64,000 nucleotides of DNA from Deltaproteobacteria bacterium (GTDB lineage: Bacteria; Desulfobacterota; Desulfuromonadia; Geobacterales; Pseudopelobacteraceae): assembly GCA_021781535.1 (NCBI GenBank), contig JAJXWO010000008.1, positions 1 to 64,000 on the forward strand, written 5' to 3'. A program made the translations under genes and the position numbers. Under the pieces are notes generated by a model. That model was given only the letters and a program-made list of their open reading frames with translations, did no database searches and was not told the DNA's origin. The first letter of the stretch is position 1; every line of letters starts with the position of its first letter. Below, piece after piece: positions 30,598 through 39,680 of the stretch.

Positions 30598-31547
30598 GTT
30601 CTTCAAACTTTAACCTTGATACCCCCATTGCTCTGCTGGTTTTCAATAGGCCAGAGACGACAGCAAAAGTATTTGCTGCAATACGCGCAGCGCGTCCGAA
30701 ACAGTTGTTCCTTGTTGCTGACGGTCCTCGACTGGATCATGCAGATGATAATGCCCTTTGTGTCGAAGTTCGTCACATAGTCGAGCAAATTGACTGGCCG
30801 TGCGAGGTGTTAAAAAATTACTCTGATAAAAATCTAGGTTGCAGTGTTCGTCCCGCAACAGGGATTACATGGGTTTTTGAACAGGTTAATGAAGCCATAA
30901 TTCTTGAAGATGATTGTCTGCCAGAACCGTCATTTTTTCGCTATTGTCAGGAACTTCTTCAGATGTACCGTGATGACGAAAGGATTGCTGTAATTCGTGG
31001 TGATAATTGGCCTGCTACTGCAGGGGGGCAAGAAGCGAGCTACCGTTTTTCACATTATCCGAGTACTTGGGGGTGGGCAACTTGGCGCCGAGTTTGGATA
31101 AATTACGATATTAAACTCTCTGCCTGGTCTGGAGAGCCTCGAATCCCCTGGCTGAAGTCGATACTTGGCACATATACCATGGCGTGGTACTGGCAGAGGA
31201 TCTTTGACAGGACGATACGGTTGACTGATTGCTCATGGTGGGATTATCAGTTTGTCTTCAGTTGCTGGCTCCGGGGACAGCTTTCCATTGTCCCAATGGA
31301 CAATCTGGTGAGTAACATTGGCGGCGGATTTTCTGCAACTCACACTACGGTCAAGGATGATCCCCGTCTTGGCCGCCAACTGACGCCAATGACCTTTCCG
31401 TTACATCACCCCGAAACAGTGCGTCGTGATCTGAATAATGAAATAAGTGGCGATATCACTCTGGCTCGCTGCGAATGGTGGCTAAGGAAGAATTCTGCCC
31501 GTTTCATGGGGAAGGTGATGGCTGATGATTATGGTAGAACGGTTTAA
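30594..31547 (+). CDS. Glycosyltransferase (HlpA-like/GT2-related)
   Basis: PIALLVFNRPETTAKVFAAIRAARPKQLFLVADGPR...AIILEDDCLPEPSFFRYCQELL...STWGWATWRRVW. Confidence 0.85.
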   Translation: MSSSNFNLDTPIALLVFNRPETTAKVFAAIRAARPKQLFLVADGPRLDHADDNALCVEVRHIVEQIDWPCEVLKNYSDKNLGCSVRPATGITWVFEQVNEAIILEDDCLPEPSFFRYCQELLQMYRDDERIAVIRGDNWPATAGGQEASYRFSHYPSTWGWATWRRVWINYDIKLSAWSGEPRIPWLKSILGTYTMAWYWQRIFDRTIRLTDCSWWDYQFVFSCWLRGQLSIVPMDNLVSNIGGGFSATHTTVKDDPRLGRQLTPMTFPLHHPETVRRDLNNEISGDITLARCEWWLRKNSARFMGKVMADDYGRTV

Positions 31548-32253
31548 ACAACTGCGAGTGGCTAAAACCTTACACAGTGGAATGTGGAAAGCGATAGGAC
31601 TTTTAGTGACTGGAAGTCGGCGTCGTGAGTTCCTTAATATACCTGGTTTCAAAGGGTTGCATGTTGGGTGCGGACATAATGTTTTGCCGGGATGGTTCAA
31701 TACCGACTTGTTTTCGAGTAAGATGGTGACCCACCTGGATATCAAAAAAACGTTGAAGTTTCCAAACAATTGTCTTGATGCCCTGTACTCAGAGCATGTG
31801 ATTGAACATCTTTCGCGCGAGGTGTGTTCCCAATTTTTGCGTGAAGCAAACAGAATGTTGAAACCAGGTGGAATTCTGCGCCTGGTGACTCCGGATCTTG
31901 GTTTTTTTCTAAAAATGATGGCAGATCCTTTCAAACATGATGCTGCGGTTTATCTCAACTGGTTTGCCGGGGATGAATGTACAAGAGAGTATGCTGCAGA
32001 GATGGCACTGAATGTCATTATTGGTGATCATGGTCATGTGCATGTCTATTCCGAAGGGATATTGACAGCCGAATTACAGGGTGCTGGATTTGTCGAAGTA
32101 AAGCGCTTTCCTGTTGGAGAGAGCAATCATCCCTTTCTGTTTGGAATTGAAGGTCACGGTAAGCTGTCAGGAATCGGTGAGGAAATAAACCGTTTCGAAT
32201 CTATGGTTTTGGAAGCTGTAAGATCCGATAGTCTGAACCATGCAAATTATTAG
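31525..32253 (+). CDS. SAM-dependent methyltransferase
   Basis: LHVGCGHNVLPGWFNTDLF...LDALYSEHVIEHLSREVCSQFLREANRMLKPGGILRLVTPDL. Confidence 0.9.
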   Translation: MIMVERFKQLRVAKTLHSGMWKAIGLLVTGSRRREFLNIPGFKGLHVGCGHNVLPGWFNTDLFSSKMVTHLDIKKTLKFPNNCLDALYSEHVIEHLSREVCSQFLREANRMLKPGGILRLVTPDLGFFLKMMADPFKHDAAVYLNWFAGDECTREYAAEMALNVIIGDHGHVHVYSEGILTAELQGAGFVEVKRFPVGESNHPFLFGIEGHGKLSGIGEEINRFESMVLEAVRSDSLNHANY

Positions 32254-33232
32254 CATGGAGCCGCTTCCTCAAATATCGATAATCATCTGTACAAACCGGG
32301 CTCCCAAAACTATCGATGAACTCTTCCTCTCACTGCATCATCAGTCAGAGATCGACAAATGTGAAGTGATTCTGGTCGATAACGGCATCGTTGCGTCACA
32401 GGTTGCGAGGATACGTCTGCAGCTTACGCAACTCCCCTGTAGCTCTTTTTATATTGATGAACCGCGTCCAGGGCTCTGGCATGCCAGGGGGGCTGCTTTT
32501 GCCATGGCTCGCGGCGAATGGATGCTGTTGTTGGACGATGATAATGAATTGGCAGAGATGGCAATAAAACATCTTCTGGATTTTGTTGCAAAACATCATG
32601 GAGTGGGAGGAGTCTCTCCTCGTGTAGTAGCGCGGTGGGAGCATCTCCCTGCTATATGGCTGCAACGATTTGGCATCTGTTGTCTGAGCTTCACCGAATC
32701 GGACCTATATTCACCATATTACGGTGAAACGATCTGGACTCATCCCCGTGTACCAGGAATTCGTCCACCCGGGGGAGGGATGATTATCAACCGGAAAATT
32801 GCCGGAGCATTCTTAATTGATTTTTCACTGTTACCGTCCGAAATTACTCAACCTTCGGTTCCTTGTGAAGACCATGCCATTTACTGCGAAGTCGGCCACC
32901 ATGCTATGGCAACGGCCTACGTGCCGACGATAGTAGTTTATCACAACTTGGATGCGTCGAGGACTTCGCTTGCGGCACTTACTCGACTGAATTTCCGGAT
33001 GATCCGCGGGTACGGAGTGTTCACTCCTTTCGAATTGTTGTTCTCTGGTTACGACAAGGGATGGTTGCGCCTTATAGGCGGAGTTGTTGTTGGACAATTA
33101 CGTCTGGTTATGCTTCATCCGAAGACATGGTGGCTGGTGTTGGTGCGTCTAGTGGCTTTTTTTGTAGGAGTTTCACATGGGGTGGCGTTGCGCAATGTTG
33201 CCGGTAGAAGAGGTGCCGGTCAAGATGATTAA
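32240..33232 (+). CDS. Glycosyltransferase family 2
   Basis: ISIIICTNRAPKTIDELFLSLHHQSEIDKCEVILVDNG...ARGEWMLLLDDDNEL. Confidence 0.9.
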   Translation: MQIISMEPLPQISIIICTNRAPKTIDELFLSLHHQSEIDKCEVILVDNGIVASQVARIRLQLTQLPCSSFYIDEPRPGLWHARGAAFAMARGEWMLLLDDDNELAEMAIKHLLDFVAKHHGVGGVSPRVVARWEHLPAIWLQRFGICCLSFTESDLYSPYYGETIWTHPRVPGIRPPGGGMIINRKIAGAFLIDFSLLPSEITQPSVPCEDHAIYCEVGHHAMATAYVPTIVVYHNLDASRTSLAALTRLNFRMIRGYGVFTPFELLFSGYDKGWLRLIGGVVVGQLRLVMLHPKTWWLVLVRLVAFFVGVSHGVALRNVAGRRGAGQDD

Positions 33233-34424
33233 TGCAGTCAGGGGAGTATTTACTGCTTGTTGGTTCGTCTCACTGTTGTTCCTTGATCTGCTTTGCCTAA
33301 TCATTCCTCGCCACAGAAATGATTCCTCTTGCGAGAAGATACTGGTGGTACGGTTGGATGCCGTTGGCGATTTTGTCCTATGGACGGCCAGTCTACAGCA
33401 ACTGATTACCCCATACCTGTCTAAAAATTACCATGTTTCACTGCTGGGCAATGCGAGTTGGACTTCTGTCGCTGATCAATTTGCCTCTTTTAGTGAAGTA
33501 ATTCCACTGGATCGTGATCGTTTTCTTTCCAATATTCCCTACCGGCTACGCACAATCTTGAGGATACGCCAAGCCTGTTACACAACTGTGATAGTCCCAG
33601 CTTACTCACGTGAGCTGCTTTTTGGTGATGCTATCATAAGGTTGAGCGGGGCTCGTAACCGGATAGGTTCGATGGGCGACTGCACAAACATCCGTCCATG
33701 GTTGAAAAAAATAGCCGACACTTGGTACACTCGGCTGCTCCCTGCAGACCCTACAATATGTTATGAACTGCAGAGGAATGCTGAATTTGTCAGCCGGTTC
33801 TGGGGGACCGACGTTCCTCTCACAATGCCTTCTCTGCCGATTCAGTCATCTATCCCGGAGGAACTCCGGGGTATTGAATACTTCGTGATTGCTCCTGGTG
33901 CACTGGTAGCGGGAAAACGGTGGCCACTCCATAACTTCCGTGACGTCATAGATATGATACAACAGAAGTGCGGCATCACAGGGGTTGTCTGCGGTGCAAC
34001 TGGCGAAGAGGGAATGGGAGTTGCGTTGTCCAATACAAGCCATGGGAGAATTTTAGACTACGTGGGTCGTACTACATTAACTGAACTTATTGCACTGATA
34101 GCTGGTGCTAAGTTGGTTTTGTCGAATGATAGCGCTGCCGTTCACATCGCTGCTGCAGTGTCTACTCCGTCGGTCTGTGTCTTGGGTGGACAGCACTTCG
34201 GACGATTTTTACCATACCAACGGATAGCTGTCGACGAAAGACCGCTACCGGCGGCCCTGTTTCATGTGATGCCATGTTTTCAATGCAATTGGATCTGCTC
34301 TAATAAAATCTCAGAAGAAGCTCCGTTCCCCTGTGTGACTTTGGTCACCTCGGATGAGATGTGGCAGGAAGCAAAATATATCCTGTTGCAAGAGCCTTTA
34401 TCGAAAAAACAACCGGAAGTCTAG
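33177..34424 (+). CDS. Glycosyltransferase family 9 (heptosyltransferase-like)
   Basis: KILVVRLDAVGDFVLWTASLQQL...APGALVAGKRWPLHNF...LIAGAKLVLSNDSAAVHIAAAVSTPSVCVLGG. True start may be downstream of 33177. Confidence 0.88.
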   Translation: MGWRCAMLPVEEVPVKMINAVRGVFTACWFVSLLFLDLLCLIIPRHRNDSSCEKILVVRLDAVGDFVLWTASLQQLITPYLSKNYHVSLLGNASWTSVADQFASFSEVIPLDRDRFLSNIPYRLRTILRIRQACYTTVIVPAYSRELLFGDAIIRLSGARNRIGSMGDCTNIRPWLKKIADTWYTRLLPADPTICYELQRNAEFVSRFWGTDVPLTMPSLPIQSSIPEELRGIEYFVIAPGALVAGKRWPLHNFRDVIDMIQQKCGITGVVCGATGEEGMGVALSNTSHGRILDYVGRTTLTELIALIAGAKLVLSNDSAAVHIAAAVSTPSVCVLGGQHFGRFLPYQRIAVDERPLPAALFHVMPCFQCNWICSNKISEEAPFPCVTLVTSDEMWQEAKYILLQEPLSKKQPEV

Positions 34425-34471
34425 TGCCATTTTGAATGCATAGTATCATAGTATAGCAGGGGTAACTTGCT

Positions 34472-35596
34472 TTGAAGATAAAGCTGCTTAAATTTATAGA
34501 TAAAATTGTAGGAGTTATTGTCTCTGTCTGCCCCCGTTCTGCACAGGAATGTCAATTTCCTACTCCCATGCGTATTCTCCTGATACGCCCTGGAGGCATT
34601 GGCGATGCAGCACTCCTTGCCCAGATAATAATAGATATAAAAAAGTTATTCCCTGATTCTCACATTACAATATTGGCAGAGCGTCGCAATTCAGGTGTTT
34701 TTACTCTGTTTCCTAACGTAGATGAGATGCTTTGCTATGATCGAGTTAGAGAGTTTTCCCGTGTACTGTGCGGAAAATATGATGTTGTGATTGACACGGA
34801 ACAGAGTCATTGCTTATCAGCGGTGGTGGCTAGATTAGTGCGAGCCCCGGTTAAGATCGGTTTTGAAACCAACGAGCGACGAAGGATGTTCACTCATGGG
34901 ATACGGTACGATCACAGCGCCTATGAATCTGACAATTTCTTAGCCCTGCTGGAACCGCTGGGAGTGAATTGCCCACAGGATGTTGGAACAGAATTATTGA
35001 CGGTGCCACTTCAATCGGTATCCAAAGCAACTATCTTACTGCAACCGCTTATCTCGGAAAAATTTGTTGCGATGTTCCCCGGAGCGTCGGTTCTGGAAAA
35101 GCGCTGGGGGGCTGATCGGTTCCGGCGTGTGGCAGAAATGCTGTCCATTTTTGGTATTCCAGTTGTTGTCGTGGGTGGAAAAGAGGATCGCCAGCAGGGA
35201 GAGGTGATAACTGCCGGAGGATTGGGACTGAATCTTGCCGGAATTACTTCACTATCAGAAACCGCAGCCGTCATTCAAAAGAGTTCTCTGCTGTTGAGCG
35301 GTGATTCCGGAGTGCTGCACATTGCCGTCGGCCTTTGCGTGCCGACAGTGTCCCTGTTTGGTCCTGGAAACGTCAAAAAATGGGGTCCACGGGGGGATCA
35401 TCATATTGTGATTAACAAGGGATTGCCCTGCTCTCCCTGTACAGTCTTTGGTACAATTCCTCCCTGTCCGATTAACGCCCAATGCATGCGGGATATTTCC
35501 GTTGATGAAGTGGTCAACGCTGTTACAATGCTGTTAACCAGTGTGGGAGCCATGCCTTCACAGTGCTGCAAACGGGATTGGATCGAAACAGCATGA
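34472..35596 (+). CDS. Glycosyltransferase family 9
   Basis: MRILLIRPGGIGDAALLAQIIIDIKKLFPDSHITILAE...LLLSGDSGVLHIAVGLCVPTVSLFGPGN; TTG start. Confidence 0.9.
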   Translation: MKIKLLKFIDKIVGVIVSVCPRSAQECQFPTPMRILLIRPGGIGDAALLAQIIIDIKKLFPDSHITILAERRNSGVFTLFPNVDEMLCYDRVREFSRVLCGKYDVVIDTEQSHCLSAVVARLVRAPVKIGFETNERRRMFTHGIRYDHSAYESDNFLALLEPLGVNCPQDVGTELLTVPLQSVSKATILLQPLISEKFVAMFPGASVLEKRWGADRFRRVAEMLSIFGIPVVVVGGKEDRQQGEVITAGGLGLNLAGITSLSETAAVIQKSSLLLSGDSGVLHIAVGLCVPTVSLFGPGNVKKWGPRGDHHIVINKGLPCSPCTVFGTIPPCPINAQCMRDISVDEVVNAVTMLLTSVGAMPSQCCKRDWIETA

Positions 35597-35787
35597 GCTT
35601 GTTCTGAATGCATGTGGGTTTTTTATCGTTGTGTTCACTCTCCGATGTTCCTCTTATTTGTAATCAAAACTGAATCTGAATTCGTCTAAAAACAACATAT
35701 CTCTTAAAAACCCACCCTTAAGAAATCTTCTGTTGCTAAATAGTATGACAAATAGTAACACTTGAATATGAACAATCGGAGGTACTA

Positions 35788-36039
35788 ATGTACAAAACAA
35801 TATCCGAAATTGATCGCGTCACCATTTCTCTTCCCCATGCCATTGCGTGTGAAATTGAGACATTGAGAACTCAGTTGAACATGTCCAGATCAGAGATATT
35901 CAGGCTGGCAGTAGAGCGGTTTATTGAAGAACAACAGAGTCGTCGGTTGCAGTCAATTGCTGCGGAAATGTCGGAGGAGTATCGCTCCAACCGTGAGCTT
36001 GTTGTCTGTACGGCTATTGATTCTGAGGATTTCGCATGA
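35788..36039 (+). CDS. Ribbon-helix-helix antitoxin
   Basis: DRVTISLPHAIACEIETLRTQLNMSRSEIFRLAVERFIEEQ; RBS cggagg; overlaps the MazF-like gene. Confidence 0.85.
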   Translation: MYKTISEIDRVTISLPHAIACEIETLRTQLNMSRSEIFRLAVERFIEEQQSRRLQSIAAEMSEEYRSNRELVVCTAIDSEDFA

Positions 36040-36377
36040 TGCAGTGTGAGATTTGGCTGGTTAATCTTGACCCGACTGTCGGTGCCAAAATAAAAAAGAA
36101 CCGTCCTTGCGTCATTGTAAGTGATAATGACATTGGTGCCCTGCCGCTTAAGATTATTGCCCCCCTTACTGACTTTAAGGAACGCTATCGCGTTGTCCCA
36201 TGGATGGTTGTTCTTGAACCGAACTCTCAAAACAATCTTTCAAAAACATCAGCACTTGACCTGTTCCAAGTAAGATGTATCGCTGAAGAAAGACTCATTC
36301 GCAGAATAGGCAGAATTGATGAGGGCAGCCTTGTTAAAGCCAAATCAGCGCTAAAAACAGTTTTTGGGATCAGGTAA
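36036..36377 (+). CDS. MazF/PemK-like endoribonuclease toxin
   Basis: CEIWLVNLDPTVGAKIKKNRPCVIVSDN...VVPWMVVLEPN...SALDLFQVRCIAEERLIRRIGRI. Confidence 0.92.
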   Translation: MMQCEIWLVNLDPTVGAKIKKNRPCVIVSDNDIGALPLKIIAPLTDFKERYRVVPWMVVLEPNSQNNLSKTSALDLFQVRCIAEERLIRRIGRIDEGSLVKAKSALKTVFGIR

Positions 36378-38156
36378 ATGTTTCGAATAGTTCCCACTCT
36401 TCTGTTTTTTCTCCTGATTTCAGCGTTCTGCTCACCTGCCCAGTCTTTTACCTGTCCCAAAATTACCACTGTTGACGCCAAACAACAGATGACCACATTG
36501 GGAAACGATATCCGTTACCACAATCAGCTTTATTATGAGAAGGCGCAACCGGCCATCAGTGATGCGGCATATGACCGGCTTTTTGCGAGGCTCGTCATGC
36601 TTGAAGGATGCTTTCCTGCGCTGGTTGCTGCAGATTCACCGACCAGGACGGTAGATAGCGGCACGGGTGGTGGGACGCTGATGGTGAAGCATGAACAGCC
36701 GATGCTCAGTCTGTCGTCGTCCACCGGTCCGGAAGCGGTACAAGTGTTGTTTAAAAAAATTGCGACCGGCGGGAAAGTGCAACTGCTGGTGCAGCCGAAG
36801 ATTGACGGACTGCCGGTGGAGCTGGTGTATGAAATCGGACGGCTGGTTTCGGCCTCGACGCGCGGGAATGGCCGTGCCGGCGAGGATGTAACGAAACGGG
36901 TTCGCGAAATACTGGGTGTTCCTCACCGGCTGGCCGGTACGTTCCCTGACCGGGTCGTGGTTCGCGGCGAAGTCTATGCTGATCGGCAGCTTCTTCAAAA
37001 ATACGGAAAAATGGCTGCAGCCGAAAAGTATGCCACACCTCGCCATATGGCAGCAGGAGTTTTGAAAGCGCAAAAACCTGATCCGGCTGCTGTGGCGGTT
37101 CTGCGCCTGTTCCCATTTGAACTGGTAACCACCGGATCGATGCGCTCCGACCGGGCGGCACTTGGGTTGCTTTTGGATTGGGGATTCCCGGTTGACCTTA
37201 AACAGACTCATACGGTGCAAACGATTGCCGACGTTGAGGCTCTGTATCGTGCCTATCTGGCAAATCGTGATCAGCAACCCTTTGCCATGGACGGGATCGT
37301 GGTGAAAGTGGATGATCTGTCTCTACGCCGGCAGCTGGGGGAGGGGGAACGTGCACCTTTCTGGGCGGCAGCATGGAAATATCCGCCGGATACAGCTCGG
37401 ACCCACGTGCTTGGAATTAAGTGGACGGTCGGTCGTACGGGCCGCCGGACACCGGTTGCCGAGGTATCGCCGGTGCGGCTCGGTGGCATACAGGTTACCA
37501 AGGTTTCACTGTACAATGACACCGAAATTGCCCGGCTGGATATTGGGACCGGAGATCAGGTGGTGGTTGAGCTGGTAGGGGATGTTATTCCCCGGGTGCT
37601 GGAGGTTGTGAAGCGGGTCCGTCGTGTCACGGATTCGGGAGCGGCAGCAACACAGATATCGGAGCCGGTCTTGGATGCGTGTCTGCACGACTCACCCGGA
37701 TGCCGGGAGCAGTTTTTGTCCAGAGCGACCTATTTTATTTCAAAGTCGGGACTCGGCATTAACGGTCTCGGAAGGGGGCGCCTGCAAAAGCTGGTTGAAG
37801 CGGGACTGGTTGACGATCTTCCCTCGCTGTTCCTGCTGAAAGAGGAGGACGTTGCCGAAGTACCCGGTTTTGGTATGGAAACGGCGCGGAGTCTGACGGC
37901 GGCAATTAATGCGGCCGGTCATGCGGAACCTTTCCGTATTGTTGCCGCCCTGAGTGTTCCCGGTGTCGGGCCGGGCAGGGTAGAACATCTGTCTCGGCAG
38001 TTCACCTCACTGGATGCGCTGTTGACGAGCGGCCAGAAACAATTGGCAGCTCTCTCCAGCACTGACCTCCGGGCGGCAAAAACAATCCAGAGATTCTTTC
38101 AGTCGCCAGGCGGTCAGGAACTGCTGGTGAAGTTTCGTAAACTGGGACTTTTGTAA
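36378..38156 (+). CDS. ligB: NAD-dependent DNA ligase, LigB-like, with signal-peptide-like N-terminus
   Basis: MFRIVPTLLFFLLISAFCSPAQSFTCP leader; adenylation motif VQPKIDG (KxDG), STRGNGRAGEDVT; HhH region GLGINGLGRGRLQKLVEAG; no complete 4-Cys zinc finger and no BRCT tail. Confidence 0.88.
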   Translation: MFRIVPTLLFFLLISAFCSPAQSFTCPKITTVDAKQQMTTLGNDIRYHNQLYYEKAQPAISDAAYDRLFARLVMLEGCFPALVAADSPTRTVDSGTGGGTLMVKHEQPMLSLSSSTGPEAVQVLFKKIATGGKVQLLVQPKIDGLPVELVYEIGRLVSASTRGNGRAGEDVTKRVREILGVPHRLAGTFPDRVVVRGEVYADRQLLQKYGKMAAAEKYATPRHMAAGVLKAQKPDPAAVAVLRLFPFELVTTGSMRSDRAALGLLLDWGFPVDLKQTHTVQTIADVEALYRAYLANRDQQPFAMDGIVVKVDDLSLRRQLGEGERAPFWAAAWKYPPDTARTHVLGIKWTVGRTGRRTPVAEVSPVRLGGIQVTKVSLYNDTEIARLDIGTGDQVVVELVGDVIPRVLEVVKRVRRVTDSGAAATQISEPVLDACLHDSPGCREQFLSRATYFISKSGLGINGLGRGRLQKLVEAGLVDDLPSLFLLKEEDVAEVPGFGMETARSLTAAINAAGHAEPFRIVAALSVPGVGPGRVEHLSRQFTSLDALLTSGQKQLAALSSTDLRAAKTIQRFFQSPGGQELLVKFRKLGLL

Positions 38157-38158
38157 GA

Positions 38159-39679
38159 TTACTCTTCTATTCTCGGAAAGAGTGCTTCTGCCTTGGTTAT
38201 GATTGTTCCCGCCTTTAAACCACCCCATGCAAGTCCACCTTTAGAAACCGCCTCATTCCAGCCCAGAGAGGCCAGTGCCTTTTCCGCGGTTGCCGGCAGG
38301 AAAGCCGACAGGATGCAGTGTGTGATGCGTTGTGATTCAAGCAGCGTGAACATGACCGTGGCAAGACGATCATTATTAGCCGGGTCTTTGGCCAGACTCC
38401 ATGGTGCCGTATCATCAATATATTTGTTACCGGCGGAGATGACATCCCAAATTGCCTGCAACGCTTTGCTGAAGGCCAGCTCATCGATGAATTTATCGAC
38501 AATGGCCACCATCTCTTCTGTTTTCTGCTTCAGTGCCTGATCTATTTCCGTCATCTCGCACGCGTCCGGAAGAGTGCCGTTGAAATATTTGACCGCCATT
38601 GCGGTCGAGCGTGACAACAGGTTGCCGACATCGTTGGCCAGGTCGGAATTGATTCGCTGAACAAGGGCGGAGTGGGAAAAGTCTCCATCCAGGCCAAAGG
38701 GAACTTCACGCAGCAGGAAGTATCTGACTGCATCAACGCCGTATTTGTCGATCAGCATGTTCGGCTCGACCACATTTTGCAGACTTTTGCTCATCTTTTG
38801 TCCTTCAACGGTCCACCAGCCGTGGGCAAAAACTTTTTTCGGCAACGGCAGGCCGGCTGCCATCAGAAAGGTCGGCCAGTAGACGGCATGGAAACGGAGG
38901 ATATCCTTGCCGATCAGGTGGACATCTACCGGCCAGTAGCGCCCGTAATTGCCGGACTCATCGGGATAGCCGAGAGCCGTGATGTAGTTGGTCAGGGCGT
39001 CGAACCAGACATAGATGATATGACGGTCGTTGCCCGGCACCGGGATGCCCCAGGAAAAAGTGGTGCGGGAGACGGAAAGATCGCGCAGCCCCTCCTTGAT
39101 AAAGGAGATGATTTCGTTGCGTTTGCTTTTGGGCTGGATGAAGTCCGGATTAGCTTCGATATGTGCCACCAGCTGCTCCTGGTATTTGCTCATGCGAAAG
39201 AAGTACGATTCTTCCTTGAGCTTTTCTACCGGTCGGTTGCAGTCGGGACAGCGGCCATCGATCAACTGGGTCTCGGTCCAGAAAGTTTCGCACGGGGTAC
39301 AGTACCAATCCTCGTACTCGCCGAGGTAGATGTCTCCCTTGTCGAGGATGTCTTTAAAAATCCGGCTGACCCCGTTTTTGTGGCGTTCCTGGGTGGTGCG
39401 TATGAAGTCGTTGTGGGATATCCCCAGCCGCTCCCAGAGAGCCTGAAACCGCTTAACCACGCGGTCAGCCAGTTCCAGAGGCGTCTCACCTGCAGTTGTG
39501 GCGGCCTTCTCCACTTTCTGGCCATGTTCATCGCTGCCGGTCAGAAAATAGACATCAAATCCCATCAGGCGCTTGTAGCGAGCCAGGACATCACCGGCGA
39601 CCGTGGTGTAGGCGTGGCCGATATGCGGCACATCATTCACATAATAGATCGGGGTGGTTACATAAAAAGTCGGTTTCAT
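38159..39679 (-). CDS. metG: Methionyl-tRNA synthetase
   Basis: MKPTFYVTTPIYYVNDVPHIGHAYTTVAGDVLARY; zinc site WYCTPCETFWTETQLIDGRCPDCNRPVE; KMSKSLQN. ATG at 39679 rather than the track start. Confidence 0.96.
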   Translation of the reverse strand: MKPTFYVTTPIYYVNDVPHIGHAYTTVAGDVLARYKRLMGFDVYFLTGSDEHGQKVEKAATTAGETPLELADRVVKRFQALWERLGISHNDFIRTTQERHKNGVSRIFKDILDKGDIYLGEYEDWYCTPCETFWTETQLIDGRCPDCNRPVEKLKEESYFFRMSKYQEQLVAHIEANPDFIQPKSKRNEIISFIKEGLRDLSVSRTTFSWGIPVPGNDRHIIYVWFDALTNYITALGYPDESGNYGRYWPVDVHLIGKDILRFHAVYWPTFLMAAGLPLPKKVFAHGWWTVEGQKMSKSLQNVVEPNMLIDKYGVDAVRYFLLREVPFGLDGDFSHSALVQRINSDLANDVGNLLSRSTAMAVKYFNGTLPDACEMTEIDQALKQKTEEMVAIVDKFIDELAFSKALQAIWDVISAGNKYIDDTAPWSLAKDPANNDRLATVMFTLLESQRITHCILSAFLPATAEKALASLGWNEAVSKGGLAWGGLKAGTIITKAEALFPRIEE

Positions 39680-39680
39680 A

